A DNA stretch of 36,174 nucleotides from Arachnia propionica. GTDB taxonomy: Bacteria > Actinomycetota > Actinomycetes > Propionibacteriales > Propionibacteriaceae. Positions 1 to 11,475 of this stretch are shown here, in pieces; position 1 is the stretch's first letter; each line of letters begins with the position of its first letter. The position numbers were made by a program, and so were the translations under genes. Below the pieces are notes generated by a model. The model was not told the origin of the DNA, ran no database searches, and saw nothing but the letters and a program-made list of their open reading frames with translations. The stretch spans positions 1 through 36,174 of the forward strand of contig NZ_RQYT01000031.1 in the NCBI RefSeq assembly GCF_003932785.1. The letters are read 5' to 3'.

Positions 1-23
1 TCCGAACCCCAAAATGACCGCAA

Positions 24-87
24 GCCTCACGCTCACACTACGTGAGGCACCAACCCACCCTTCGCGCTCATTCCTACGTGAGGCACC
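24..87. repeat. two-copy short repeat with a dyad, downstream of the asparaginase gene
   Basis: Read on the minus strand, GGTGCCTCACGTAG followed by a 2-3 nt variable stretch and TGAGCG occurs twice, at 87-65 and 51-30, about 36 bp apart. The second copy is also part of an inverted repeat: GCCTCACG at 24-31 and CGTGAGGC at 41-48, with a 9-nt loop. It lies just after the stop of the minus-strand asparaginase gene, so it could be a terminator, a protein-binding site or part of a dispersed extragenic repeat. The window edge hides any further copies. No coding potential was recognised in 1-134. Confidence 0.5.
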
Positions 88-134
88 TCGATCGTCTCCA
101 GGACGCCCCACACGACGACCGGGACGGCCCTTCC

Positions 135-1058
135 CTAGCGCTCGAGGCCCTCCAGCGCGGCGGTGAACTCCTCGTCGACGACGACCTCGCCGGGGCCACT
201 CGTCACCTCGTGGCCGAGCGCCCTGAGCACGGCGTCCATCACCTCGAAGCGACCACGACCCATGCCATCGGTCATCTTCAGGGCGATGCCGGTGCCGTCC
301 GGCAACCCCACGGCCAGCACCCCCTCGGCACCCACCTTGCAGACGGCGCCCGGCACCTGGTCGACGAGCTTCGCGACGCTCCCCCCGATGCAGGAGGTGT
401 ACTCCGCGTGGTTCCGGAAGGCATCGGCCACGAGCCGGGCGGGCCCGTCGGACTCGGTGGAGATGCGACCGAACCCGGCAGCCAGCCCGGGCAGGGTCGT
501 CGCGAAGGCCGGCGCGGTGCACCCGTCCACGACCGGCTCCCCGACGACACCGCAGTACTCGTCGATGACCTCGCGGATGCCCTGCTGCAGCGGATGGGAC
601 GGATCCCGGTAGTTCTCGACGGGCCATCCCGCCAGCAGACAGGTGCGCAGCATCGCCGCGTGCTTGCCGGAGCAGTTGTGGGCCAGCGGCTCCTTGTCCC
701 GCCCCGCGAGCAGCCAGGCCCGCATGGCCTCCGGATCGCCGGGCAGGTCGGCCGTGTGCTGGAAGTCGTCGACGCCGAGCCCGGAACGCTCGAGGATCGT
801 CAACGCCCCCCTGAGATGGATCTCCTGGCCGTGGTGGGAGGCACCCGCCAGGGCGAGCAGTTCACCGGTCAGGTCGAGCCCGCTGCGGAGCATGGCGATC
901 ACCTGGAAGGGTTTGAGGGCCGACCTCGGCAGGACCGGGGTCGCCATCTCCCCGAGGCTGAGCCGGACCCCCTCGGGACCACTGACGCAGAGTCGACCGC
1001 GATGAGCGGACTCCGCGACCCAACCCCGGTGCACATCGGCGAGACGAACATCGAACAC
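135..1058 (-). CDS. L-asparaginase II family protein
   Basis: A 307-residue protein of the asparaginase II family (PF06089), which hydrolyses asparagine to aspartate and ammonia and is unrelated to the E. coli AnsA/AnsB fold. Family blocks are visible: RSALKPFQ at residues 45-52, ASHHG at 73-77, HNCSGKH at 127-133 and DGCTAP at 178-183. The length is normal for the family, with no signal peptide or membrane segment, so it is expected in the cytoplasm. The start is GTG at 1058, giving MFDVRLADVHRG, the usual N-terminus; no ATG in this frame fits better. It is the last gene of a minus-strand run with the CPBP protease gene, 29 bp downstream of it, and probably co-transcribed. Family assignment is secure; substrate is inferred from the family. 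Confidence 0.88.
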   Translation of the reverse strand: MFDVRLADVHRGWVAESAHRGRLCVSGPEGVRLSLGEMATPVLPRSALKPFQVIAMLRSGLDLTGELLALAGASHHGQEIHLRGALTILERSGLGVDDFQHTADLPGDPEAMRAWLLAGRDKEPLAHNCSGKHAAMLRTCLLAGWPVENYRDPSHPLQQGIREVIDEYCGVVGEPVVDGCTAPAFATTLPGLAAGFGRISTESDGPARLVADAFRNHAEYTSCIGGSVAKLVDQVPGAVCKVGAEGVLAVGLPDGTGIALKMTDGMGRGRFEVMDAVLRALGHEVTSGPGEVVVDEEFTAALEGLER

Positions 1059-1087
1059 GACGGCAGTCTAGGGCCCCGAAGCCGTGT

Positions 1088-1993
1088 TCAGCGCAGCCCG
1101 GCCCCCGGGGTTCGTGTCGCGACGTTCATGCGTCTTCCGATCCACCTCGACGCCACCGCACACACCGCGAAGCCCAGAAGCGCCCACGCCGCGGCCCCCC
1201 ATGGGATGGCGGTCACCGCCGCCGTCGCCGCCACACCACCGGTGAACAGGGCGTAACCGAAGGCCATGAGGTTGTTCACCACGTGCACCGCGATGGCCGC
1301 CTCCAGGCCACCGGTGGCGATGACGAGGGCCCCGGCGACGAGCCCGAACCCGAGCCGATGAAGGAACAGGGGCGGGTTCTGGACACCGTGGAACACCGCG
1401 AAGACCACGGCTGACACCACCACCCCGACCCACGCCCGGCCCGCCAACGAGCCGATGGTCTGCTGCAGGTAACCACGGAAGAGGACCTCCTCCGCCGCGG
1501 CCTGGAGCGGCGAGCTGACGAGGATGATCCCGAGGAAGACGTACCAGCCGGGCTGGGGGGACTGCCAGTGCTGACCGGGCGACTCAGGGCCGATCCACAC
1601 GAGGAGGTTGAGCAGCACGACGGCCACGAGGGCGCACACGATGAGGTACCGCCACCGCATCCCCGGCTGCACCGACGCCGTCCAGACGACATCGGTGGCG
1701 TGCAGATGGCGCATGAGCACCCACACGACGAGGATCATCGAGGCCAGCCCCAGATGGCTTGCCAGCACCCCCTCCGGGAAGTGGTAGGCCAACGCCGCGC
1801 TGACGTGGCCGGGGACGTCGTCGACCTGACGGATCCCGGCGACGGCCATGACGACGACCATCGCGATGACCCCCGGCAGGATGAGGAACAGTCCCAGCAC
1901 GGTGACCGCCCCCAGCAGCAACTGGACGGGCGGTTGCCCGCGCAGCACGAGCGGGTGGACGACCCCGGAGGGCACCGGGAGCCCCCCGCTCAT
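1088..1993 (-). CDS. CPBP family intramembrane metalloprotease
   Basis: A 301-residue polytopic membrane protein with about seven or eight hydrophobic segments. The three CPBP (Abi/CAAX-protease-like, PF02517) motifs are present: EEVLFRG at 168-174 (EExxxR), FAVFH at 198-202 (FxxxH) and HVVNN at 237-241. The glutamates and the two histidines are the predicted catalytic and metal-binding residues. Bacterial members have been linked to bacteriocin immunity or membrane proteolysis; nothing here names a substrate. ATG at 1993 overlaps the stop of the upstream FAH-family gene as ATGA, so translation is coupled. It lies between two cytoplasmic enzymes, and the position looks like operon membership rather than a functional link. 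Confidence 0.85.
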   Translation of the reverse strand: MSGGLPVPSGVVHPLVLRGQPPVQLLLGAVTVLGLFLILPGVIAMVVVMAVAGIRQVDDVPGHVSAALAYHFPEGVLASHLGLASMILVVWVLMRHLHATDVVWTASVQPGMRWRYLIVCALVAVVLLNLLVWIGPESPGQHWQSPQPGWYVFLGIILVSSPLQAAAEEVLFRGYLQQTIGSLAGRAWVGVVVSAVVFAVFHGVQNPPLFLHRLGFGLVAGALVIATGGLEAAIAVHVVNNLMAFGYALFTGGVAATAAVTAIPWGAAAWALLGFAVCAVASRWIGRRMNVATRTPGAGLR

Positions 1994-2787
1994 GCCCCCG
2001 CCACGGGGTTGCTGAGGGCACCGAGTCCGTCGATCTCGACGGTGACGACATCACCGTCGGCCATCGCTCCCACCCCGGCCGGGGTTCCCGTGAGGATGAC
2101 GTCCCCGGGCAACAGGGTCGTGAACGAGGAGACGTGGACCACGAGTTCAGCGATGCCCCGCACCATCTGGGAGGTGTTGCCGGACTGACGGATCTCCTCC
2201 CCCAGCCTCGTCTCGATCCCGAGACGAGAGGCCTCGGCGAGGCTCAGGTGCGTGTTGATCCATGGGCCGAGCGGGCAGAAGGTGTCGGAGCCCTTGGCAC
2301 GGGTCCACTGCTCCCGCTGCCAGTCCCTGGCGGTCACGTCGTTCGCGATGGTGTAGCCGAAGATGACCTCCGGCACGCGTTCGAGGGGCACCTGCTTGCA
2401 GATGCGGCCGATGACCACGGCCAGCTCGCCCTCGTAGTGGAGGTCCTCGCATCCCTCCGGGCGCACGATCACATCCCCTGGGCCGATGACGCAGGTGTTC
2501 GGCTTGAGGAACAGCAACGGCTCCTCGGGGACGACGTTGCCGAGCTCCGCCGCGTGCTCAACGTAGTTGCGCCCCACCCCGACGATCTTGCTGCGCGGGA
2601 TGACCGGGGCGAGCAACCTCACCTCGTCGAGGTCGAACCGTGCCCCCGTGTAGTTCACGGCGACACCGGCCAGAGGGTCACCGGTGATGGCGGCGACGGT
2701 GTCCGGGTGATCGCCACCGTCCACGGCGAGTTCGATGATGCCGTAGGCGGGATCCTGACCGGCCGCGGCGAAACGAGCGATACGCAT
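1990..2787 (-). CDS. fumarylacetoacetate hydrolase family protein
   Basis: A 265-residue enzyme of the FAH superfamily, whose members hydrolyse, decarboxylate or isomerise 2-oxo acids with a divalent metal. The metal-binding acids are E119 and E121 in [11 protein letters not shown] and D150 in [15 protein letters not shown]165 lies in the following KGSDTF element, and the C-terminal TGTPAGVG loop is typical. Reported activities in the family include fumarylpyruvate hydrolase and oxaloacetate decarboxylase or tautomerase; sequence alone does not separate these. Its start lies 15 bp downstream of the cimA stop, an arrangement common in actinobacteria, which hints at a housekeeping role beside 2-oxo-acid synthesis. 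ATG at 2787 is the natural start. Confidence 0.85.
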   Translation of the reverse strand: MRIARFAAAGQDPAYGIIELAVDGGDHPDTVAAITGDPLAGVAVNYTGARFDLDEVRLLAPVIPRSKIVGVGRNYVEHAAELGNVVPEEPLLFLKPNTCVIGPGDVIVRPEGCEDLHYEGELAVVIGRICKQVPLERVPEVIFGYTIANDVTARDWQREQWTRAKGSDTFCPLGPWINTHLSLAEASRLGIETRLGEEIRQSGNTSQMVRGIAELVVHVSSFTTLLPGDVILTGTPAGVGAMADGDVVTVEIDGLGALSNPVAGA

Positions 2788-2802
2788 GGGCGCAGCCTAC
2801 CG

Positions 2803-4377
2803 TCACAGATGCGTGATGATGCCGTAGCAGATCGCGTCGAAGAGGGCCTCCCACGACGCCTCGATCACATTGGTGCCGACCCCGACCGTCGTCCAGGTCA
2901 GGCCACCCCAGGACGTGTCGATGAGGGTGCGGACGATCGCATCGGTGCCGTGGCCCTCGTCGAGGATGCGCACCCGGTAGTCGGTCAGCTCGAACTCCGC
3001 GACCTCCGGGTAGGCCGGGGCGACGGCCTGCCGCAGCGCCTGGTCCATCGCGTTGACGGGGCCGTTGCCCTCGCCCACGACCATGTGTCGCTCGCCCTTC
3101 GCGGTGAGCTTCACCGTCGCCTCCGTGATGGAGACCCCGTCCCGCTCCTCCGTGAACACCCGCCACGAGTGCACCTCAACGGGAGCCATCGGCAGCCCCA
3201 GCTCGTCACGCAGCAGCAACTCGAAACTCGCGTCGGAGGCCTCGTAGGAGTACCCCTCGGCCTCCTTCGCCTTCACGAGATCCGTGATCCTGGCCGCGAC
3301 GTCCCTGTCGGCGAGGTCGAATCCCAGCTGCTGCCCCTTGATCTGGATGTTGGCCCGTCCGGCCATGTCGGAGATGAGCATCCGCATGTCGTTGCCGACC
3401 CGCGCCGGGTCGATGTGCTGGTACAGGTTGGCGTCGACCTTCACGGCGGAGGCGTGGAGGCCCCCCTTGTGGGCGAAGGCCGAGTGCCCCACGTAGGGCA
3501 TCCTGCCGAGGAGGGGCTGGTGGGCGACCAGGGCGATGGCATGGGCGACGCGGGTCAGCTCGGACAGCCTCCCCTCCGGCAGGACCCGCCAGTCGTACTT
3601 GAGTTCCAGGTTCGGGATGATGGTGGCGAGATCGGCGTTGCCGGTGCGTTCCCCGTACCCGTTGAACGTCCCCTGGACGTGCATGACACCGGCCTCGACT
3701 GCGGCGAGGGTGTTCGCGACGGCACAGCCCGAGTCGTTGTGGCAGTGGATCCCCAGCCGGGCCCCCGTGCCCGCGGCCGCCCTGACGACCTCCCCCATCC
3801 AACTGGGGAGCATGCCGCCGTTGGTGTCGCAGAGCACCACCACCTCGGCCCCCGCCTCGGCGGCGGCGGACACCACCGCCAGGGCATGGTCGGGGTTCGC
3901 GCGGTAGCCGTCGAAGAAGTGCTCGCAGTCGACGAAGACCCGCCGTCCCTGACCGACGAGGTACTCCACCGTGTCCGTGACCATCGCCAGATTCTCCACC
4001 AAGGAGGTCCTGAGTGCCCGAGTGACGTGTTCGTCGTGACTCTTCGCGACGACGCACACGTACTCGGTGCCAGCCTCCAGCAGCGCGGCCAGGAGCGGAT
4101 CCGTCGCGGCCGTGCCCCCGGGACGCCGGGTGGCGCCGAAGGCCACGAGCCGGGACGTCGTGAGTTCGAGCTCGCGCGCCCTGGCGAAGAACTCGGTGTC
4201 CGCGGGGTTGGCCCCCGGCCACCCGCCCTCGATGAAGGTGACCCCCAACTCGTCGAGATACCGGGCGATCCTCAGCTTGTCCTTCACGCTGAGATTGATC
4301 CCCTCCTGTTGACCACCGTCACGCAGGCTCGTGTCGAACAGGTGGAACTCCGCAGGGCGCTGTGGAACTCGGGACAT
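2803..4377 (-). CDS. cimA: (R)-citramalate synthase
   Basis: A 524-residue enzyme condensing pyruvate and acetyl-CoA to citramalate, the entry to threonine-independent isoleucine synthesis. The HMGL-like TIM barrel carries [13 protein letters not shown] at residues 14-26 (R19, D20), D184 in CDTNGG, and the metal-binding HCHND at 211-215. A C-terminal LeuA-type allosteric domain covers roughly 400-524, where isoleucine feedback would be expected. [15 protein letters not shown] is typical of CimA rather than 2-isopropylmalate synthase. The frame stays open far upstream, but ATG at 4377 has GAAGGAGAG a few bases before it and gives the family N-terminus. The gene is divergent from leuB, 96 bp away, and heads the minus-strand run. 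A weak -10-like TACCGT lies in the intergenic gap. Confidence 0.93.
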   Translation of the reverse strand: MSRVPQRPAEFHLFDTSLRDGGQQEGINLSVKDKLRIARYLDELGVTFIEGGWPGANPADTEFFARARELELTTSRLVAFGATRRPGGTAATDPLLAALLEAGTEYVCVVAKSHDEHVTRALRTSLVENLAMVTDTVEYLVGQGRRVFVDCEHFFDGYRANPDHALAVVSAAAEAGAEVVVLCDTNGGMLPSWMGEVVRAAAGTGARLGIHCHNDSGCAVANTLAAVEAGVMHVQGTFNGYGERTGNADLATIIPNLELKYDWRVLPEGRLSELTRVAHAIALVAHQPLLGRMPYVGHSAFAHKGGLHASAVKVDANLYQHIDPARVGNDMRMLISDMAGRANIQIKGQQLGFDLADRDVAARITDLVKAKEAEGYSYEASDASFELLLRDELGLPMAPVEVHSWRVFTEERDGVSITEATVKLTAKGERHMVVGEGNGPVNAMDQALRQAVAPAYPEVAEFELTDYRVRILDEGHGTDAIVRTLIDTSWGGLTWTTVGVGTNVIEASWEALFDAICYGIITHL

Positions 4378-4460
4378 GATGCTCTCCTTCACCGTTCCGG
4401 CAACGGTAGGGCAATGTCTCGCGAGCTGGGAATCCGCTCCCCACGATCTGAGACACCCTC

Positions 4461-4466
4461 TAGTGT
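4461..4466 (+). promoter_or_regulatory. -10 element for a probably leaderless leuB mRNA
   Basis: TAGTGT (TANNNT) ends 7 nt before the leuB ATG at 4474. No Shine-Dalgarno sequence precedes the ATG, so transcription probably starts at or next to the start codon. No convincing -35 was seen. Confidence 0.55.
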
Positions 4467-4473
4467 TCACACC

Positions 4474-5526
4474 ATGACGAAACAGCGGTTGGCGATCATC
4501 GGCGGCGACGGGATCGGGCCGGAGGTGACCGCCGAGGCGTTGAAGGTGCTCCGCGCCGTCGCCGGACCGGATGCGTTCGAGGAGGTCCACTACGACCTGG
4601 GCGCCGAACGCTGGCAGCGCACCGGGGAGGTCCTGCCGGATTCGGTCCTGACGGAACTCGCCACCGTCGACGCCATCATGCTGGGAGCGGTCGGCGCCGC
4701 ACCGGGCTCGAAGGCCGTGCCCTCCGGGCTCCTGGAACGGGGCCTGCTGCTGAAACTTCGGTTCGCCTTCGACCACGGGGTGAACCTGCGACCGTCCCGT
4801 CTCCACCCGGGCGTCGACACCCCTCTGGCTCCCGAGGTCGTGGCGAAGGGGGACATCGACTTCGTCGTGGTGCGTGAGGGCACCGAGGGGCTCTACTGCG
4901 GCAACGGTGGCGCGGTGCGTTCCGGCACCGCCCAGGAGATCGCCACCGAGGTCTCCGTGAACACCGCCTTCGGCGTGGAACGGGTGATCCGTGACGCCTA
5001 CGAGCGTGCCCGTTCCCGTCGTGGCCGACTCACGCTGCTGCACAAGCACAACGTGCTGGTCCACGCCGGCGGCCTGTGGCAGCGGCTGTTCACCCAGGTC
5101 GGCGAGGAGTTCCCCGACGTGGAACGCAGCTACCTCCACATCGATGCGGCCATGATCGCGATGGTCGTCAACCCCGCCCAGTTCGACGTCATCGTGACCG
5201 ACAACCTGTTCGGCGACATCATCACCGATCTGGCGGCCGCCGTGACGGGCGGGATCGGACTGGCGGCATCGGCCAACATCAACACCTCGGGCGAGTTCCC
5301 CTCGATGTTCGAGCCCGTCCACGGCTCCGCCCCGGACATCGCAGGCAAGGGCGTGGCTGATCCCGTCGCTGCGATCAGCTCGGCCGCGCTGCTGTTGGCC
5401 CACCTCGGCCGGCCCGATCTGGCGGCCAGGATCGACGACGCCGTCGCGCACGAGATCTCCGCCCGCTCCGCCGGGCCCGTGTCGACCTCAAAGGTCGGCG
5501 ACCGGATCGCCGCTGCGGTCTCCTGA
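4474..5526 (+). CDS. leuB: 3-isopropylmalate dehydrogenase
   Basis: A 350-residue NAD-dependent dehydrogenase converting 3-isopropylmalate to 2-oxoisocaproate in leucine synthesis; in the citramalate route it also converts 3-methylmalate to 2-oxobutyrate. Features seen include the N-terminal GGDGIGPEV, the arginine-rich substrate loop ([17 protein letters not shown]), [15 protein letters not shown] in the actinobacterial LeuB form, the metal-binding [10 protein letters not shown], and [15 protein letters not shown] in the coenzyme site. Length is normal. The frame is open far upstream (antisense to cimA), but ATG at 4474 fits the family N-terminus and follows a -10 element by 7 nt. It is monocistronic, divergent from cimA, and ends at a strong bidirectional hairpin. 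Confidence 0.95.
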   Translation: MTKQRLAIIGGDGIGPEVTAEALKVLRAVAGPDAFEEVHYDLGAERWQRTGEVLPDSVLTELATVDAIMLGAVGAAPGSKAVPSGLLERGLLLKLRFAFDHGVNLRPSRLHPGVDTPLAPEVVAKGDIDFVVVREGTEGLYCGNGGAVRSGTAQEIATEVSVNTAFGVERVIRDAYERARSRRGRLTLLHKHNVLVHAGGLWQRLFTQVGEEFPDVERSYLHIDAAMIAMVVNPAQFDVIVTDNLFGDIITDLAAAVTGGIGLAASANINTSGEFPSMFEPVHGSAPDIAGKGVADPVAAISSAALLLAHLGRPDLAARIDDAVAHEISARSAGPVSTSKVGDRIAAAVS

Positions 5527-5546
5527 CGGACGATCTCATCAAGAGC

Positions 5547-5574
5547 GGAGGCGCTCCCATGTGGGAGCGCCTCC
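5547..5574. terminator. bidirectional terminator hairpin between leuB and the flotillin gene
   Basis: A perfect 13-bp inverted repeat, GGAGGCGCTCCCA at 5547-5559 and TGGGAGCGCCTCC at 5562-5574, with a minimal loop. It sits between convergent genes, so it can stop transcription from both sides. There is no long T tract on either strand, which is common for actinobacterial terminators. Confidence 0.75.
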
Positions 5575-5601
5575 ATCATCACCTGCCTCGCGGGGCCGCG
5601 A

Positions 5602-7113
5602 TCAGGCCTCGGTCGCCTCGCCCTTGACCACACCCTGGGCACCACCGGTGCGGGACTTCAGCATGTCCAGCACATCGATGCCCGTGGTGTTCTTGATCAT
5701 CTCCACCGTCTGCAGGACGTTGTCGTTGATCTGGCGCGGCAGCGCGGCCGCCCCGTCCGTCGAGACGACGGTGAGCTTGTCGATCGCGCCCATCGGGGCC
5801 GCGACCTTCTCCGCCACCTGCGGCAGCACCTCAACCAACATCTGGAGGACGGCGGCCTCGTTGTAGTTGGCGAAGGCCGCGGCCCGCTTGTCCATGGCCT
5901 CGGCCTCGGCGGCACCGATCGCGAGCACCGCGGCAGCCTTCGCCTCACCCTCGGCGCGGGTGGCCTCGGCCTCGGCGATACGACGGGCCTTCTCGGCCTC
6001 ACCGCGACGGGCACCCTCGATGGCCTCGGCCTCCGCCAGTGCGGCACGGCGCTGCTTCTCACCCTCACCGGTGAGCCGTGCCGTCTCGGCGGCGGCCTCG
6101 GCGTCGGCGATCGCAGCGGCCTTGCGGGCCTCGGCCTCGAAGATCTCCGAGTTCCGACGCGCCTGGGCCTGGGTCTCCGTCTCGTACCGCTTCGCATCCG
6201 CGGGCTTGCGGACCTCGGTGTCGAGCTGACGGTCCTTCAGTGCCGCCTGACGCACGGCCACCTTCTCCTGCTCGGCGAGGATCGCCTGGTCACGATCCGC
6301 CTGGGCCAGCGGGCCGGAGGCCGCGGCCTGGGCGCGAGCCGCGTCGGTCTCGGCCTTGATCTCGGCCTCCTTGAGCACCAGGGCCCGCTCCGAGATGGCG
6401 ATCTCCTGCTCCGCGGCGATACGGGCCTGCTCCGCCTCCCGGCGGGCGTTCGCCTCCGCGATGGCGGCGATCTGCCCGACCTTGGCCGATTCGGGACGCC
6501 CCAGGTCGGAGAGGTAGGTGCCGTCGTCGGTGATGTCCTGGATCTGGAAGGTGTCGAGCACGAGTCCCTGACCGGTCAGGGACGCCTCCGACTCGTCGGC
6601 CACCCGCTGGGCGAAGGCGGCACGGTCGCGAATGATCTGCTCGACGGAGAGACCACCGACGATCGACCGCAGGGCACCCGCGAGGGTCTCCTGGGTGAAG
6701 GTCTCGATCTCCTCCTGCTGCATGAGGAACCGCTGCGCGGCAGCGCGGATGGAGTCCTCGTTGCCACCGACCTTGACGATGGCAACACCGTCGAGGTTGA
6801 GCTTGATGCCCTGCCCGGACACGGCGTTGCGGATCTGGACCATGATGCGACGGCTCGACAGGTCGAGCACGTGGAGACGCTGGATGAGGGGGATGACGAA
6901 GACGCCGCCACCCATGATGACCTTCTGGCCGGACAGGTCCGTGGAGACAACACCGGTCTCGGGATTGGTGACCGCCCTCCCCTTCTGGCCCGTGATGATG
7001 TACGCCTCGTTGGGCCGCGCCACCCGGTACCGGCTGGCGATCAGCCAGATCACCAGGATGGCGAGGAGGATGACACCCCCGATACCCGTGAGGAGGGAGG
7101 AGAGTTCTGGCAT
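5602..7113 (-). CDS. flotillin-like SPFH-domain membrane scaffold protein
   Basis: A 503-residue flotillin family protein (FloA/YuaG type), a scaffold of membrane microdomains affecting fluidity and protease or secretion complexes. One N-terminal membrane segment spans about residues 7-27. The SPFH/PHB domain covers about 31-200, and a long Ala/Glu-rich coiled coil runs from about 215 to 420, with repeats such as AEAEA and EGEAKAAA. The C-terminus is short and conserved-looking. ATG at 7113 is preceded by GAAAGGA. The gene lies 12 bp downstream of an NfeD-like gene, the classical pairing in which NfeD partners a stomatin or flotillin. Transcription from the pair ends at the hairpin at 5547-5574. 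Confidence 0.9.
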   Translation of the reverse strand: MPELSSLLTGIGGVILLAILVIWLIASRYRVARPNEAYIITGQKGRAVTNPETGVVSTDLSGQKVIMGGGVFVIPLIQRLHVLDLSSRRIMVQIRNAVSGQGIKLNLDGVAIVKVGGNEDSIRAAAQRFLMQQEEIETFTQETLAGALRSIVGGLSVEQIIRDRAAFAQRVADESEASLTGQGLVLDTFQIQDITDDGTYLSDLGRPESAKVGQIAAIAEANARREAEQARIAAEQEIAISERALVLKEAEIKAETDAARAQAAASGPLAQADRDQAILAEQEKVAVRQAALKDRQLDTEVRKPADAKRYETETQAQARRNSEIFEAEARKAAAIADAEAAAETARLTGEGEKQRRAALAEAEAIEGARRGEAEKARRIAEAEATRAEGEAKAAAVLAIGAAEAEAMDKRAAAFANYNEAAVLQMLVEVLPQVAEKVAAPMGAIDKLTVVSTDGAAALPRQINDNVLQTVEMIKNTTGIDVLDMLKSRTGGAQGVVKGEATEA

Positions 7114-7125
7114 TGATGGTCCTTT

Positions 7126-7635
7126 CTACTGGGGTGGGAGTTCAGGAACGACGGGTCGGACCTCGACCGCCGTCGGGGAGATGATCGCGGAGACCCACAC
7201 CTGGGTTCCTGCGGGAATCGGGACGGGGGAGATGGCCGCCCGTTTGTCGTGGCTGCCGTGGATGCGGACCTCGCCGAATCCGGACGACGGGATGTCGGTG
7301 ACCACGCGGGCCTCGGAACCCACGAGTGCCTCGTTCTTCACGATCGCCCCGGATTCCCCCCGTTTGAGCCAGCGGGTGAGCCCCACGGCACCCCACGCCG
7401 CGAGGAAGCCGCTCACGAGACCCACGGGTACCGTCACCCAGAAGGTGTCGAGGAAGGCCGACGCCGCCAACCCTCCGAAGCCGAAGGCCCCCACGAAGGC
7501 GGCGATGGCGGAGACGGAGAAGATCTCCGAGTCGAACCCGTCGAAGTGGAAGGCCGCGTCGAAGAAGTCCCCCAGGATGATGAACACCGCGAGGGCCAGG
7601 GAACCAAGGATTCCGAGGATGAGAAAGATGCTCAT
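7126..7635 (-). CDS. NfeD-like membrane protein, flotillin partner
   Basis: A 169-residue protein with hydrophobic segments at about 3-22, 38-62 and 67-88 and a C-terminal OB-fold-like beta domain at about 104-163. This is the layout of short NfeD proteins that lack the ClpP-like protease domain. NfeD proteins are encoded next to flotillin or stomatin genes and are thought to bind them through the OB domain. ATG at 7635 has a good Shine-Dalgarno, GGGAGGAAA, about 10 nt upstream. It is first in a two-gene operon with the flotillin gene. Identification rests on topology and context more than on sharp motifs. Confidence 0.75.
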   Translation of the reverse strand: MSIFLILGILGSLALAVFIILGDFFDAAFHFDGFDSEIFSVSAIAAFVGAFGFGGLAASAFLDTFWVTVPVGLVSGFLAAWGAVGLTRWLKRGESGAIVKNEALVGSEARVVTDIPSSGFGEVRIHGSHDKRAAISPVPIPAGTQVWVSAIISPTAVEVRPVVPELPPQ

Positions 7636-7721
7636 CGGTGTGTTTCCTCCCGTCCTTGGCGTCTCCCAATGCTACCAAGACCCCGGGTCATCCCGGCCTT
7701 GGGCCGTCCCTCGAACGGCGA

Positions 7722-7755
7722 CACGGGGTGCCGACGCAGCCGTCGACACCCCGTG
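7722..7755 (-). terminator. hairpin terminator after ilvC
   Basis: CACGGGGTG at 7722-7730 pairs with CACCCCGTG at 7747-7755. Inside it CGACG pairs with CGTCG around a CAGC loop, with one mismatch between the two stems. It lies 25 bp after the ilvC stop and before the nfeD-like gene on the same strand, so it separates the two operons. Confidence 0.7.
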
Positions 7756-7780
7756 CACGTTGATTGGACCGGTACGTGAT

Positions 7781-11075
<3,295 letters not shown>

Positions 11076-11117
11076 GTCTCTCCCTTCGGTCTCGGCCTGC
11101 ACCGTTGCTTCCCCAAC

Positions 11118-11149
11118 AAAAAACCCTCGGCGCCTTGGGCGCGCGAGGG
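11118..11149 (-). terminator. attenuator terminator of the ilvBNC leader
   Basis: On the minus strand CCCTCG, a GCGCC/GGCGC inner stem with a CAA loop and one bulge, and CGAGGG form a stable hairpin (11149-11124). It is followed at once by six T (11123-11118). The ilvB start is 42 bp further on, so this is an intrinsic terminator inside the leader, not at an operon end. With the leader peptide upstream it matches classical transcription attenuation. Confidence 0.88.
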
Positions 11150-11177
11150 AGCGTCTCGACTGGTGGATCGAAACGCT
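11150..11177 (-). promoter_or_regulatory. leader hairpin between the leader-peptide stop and the attenuator
   Basis: AGCGTTTCGA at 11177-11168 pairs with TCGAGACGCT at 11159-11150 (nine Watson-Crick pairs and one U-G) around an 8-nt loop. It directly abuts the terminator stem. Its position suits a pause or alternative structure that changes with ribosome position on the leader peptide. The exact competing pairings would need folding calculations. Confidence 0.6.
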
Positions 11178-11178
11178 G

Positions 11179-11208
11179 TCAGACGATTACGAGCTGGCCG
11201 CTGGTCAT
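11179..11208 (-). CDS. ilvBNC leader peptide (branched-chain amino acid sensor)
   Basis: ATG ACC AGC GGC CAG CTC GTA ATC GTC TGA encodes MTSGQLVIV. The last four sense codons are Leu-Val-Ile-Val, so all three end products of the pathway are read just before the stop. The stop codon overlaps the bases leading into the leader hairpin, and the attenuator follows. Ribosome stalling when charged Leu, Val or Ile tRNA is scarce should favour readthrough into ilvB. No Shine-Dalgarno is present. The -10 element ends 6 nt before the ATG, so the mRNA is probably leaderless. Short actinobacterial ilvB leaders of this kind are known. Confidence 0.88.
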   Translation of the reverse strand: MTSGQLVIV

Positions 11209-11214
11209 GGGCCA

Positions 11215-11243
11215 ACAATTGCGCCCCGGACGGTGCATGTCAA
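11215..11243 (-). promoter_or_regulatory. ilvBNC promoter
   Basis: A perfect -35 TTGACA (11243-11238) and a weak -10 AATTGT (11220-11215) are separated by 17 nt. The predicted start falls near 11208, the A of the leader-peptide ATG. The perfect -35 with a poor -10 is notable. 11244-11475 otherwise holds no recognisable gene. Confidence 0.75.
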
Positions 11244-11439
11244 GCACTTCTCCCCCACTGTCCTGCATCGTGAGACGGTTTCGCGGGCGAGCGGACAGGC
11301 ACATCCACTGCGGTCGTCACGATCCCCTCCTCCGGGCACCCTCGTGAAGGCCCGGGCCCAGCTCACCCCTGAACCTCGACATCGGGTCGAGGGTTGGGGA
11401 CCCCGGGACTTGGGCCAACGGAACCAAGATGCTTAACGT

Positions 11440-11452
11440 GACGTCGAACGTC
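11440..11452. promoter_or_regulatory. small palindrome upstream of the SH3/RlpA gene
   Basis: GACGT-CGA-ACGTC is a perfect 5-bp inverted repeat with a 3-nt spacer, 23 bp before the chosen start at 11476. It could be an operator, or chance in GC-rich DNA. Confidence 0.3.
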
Positions 11453-11475
11453 ATCGAATGATTCAGGAGTACCTC

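Noticed and set aside
24-87. Possible CRISPR array
   Set aside because: Only two imperfect short copies, spacing too small for repeat plus spacer, and no cas genes.
2134-4473. Long open frame continuing upstream of leuB, antisense to cimA
   Set aside because: It mirrors the codon bias of cimA on the other strand, has low-complexity His/Gly/Arg/Asp-rich content, and the real LeuB N-terminus begins at 4474.
4378-5451. Upstream extension of the cimA frame across leuB
   Set aside because: The known CimA start with a strong Shine-Dalgarno is at 4377; the extension is antisense to leuB.
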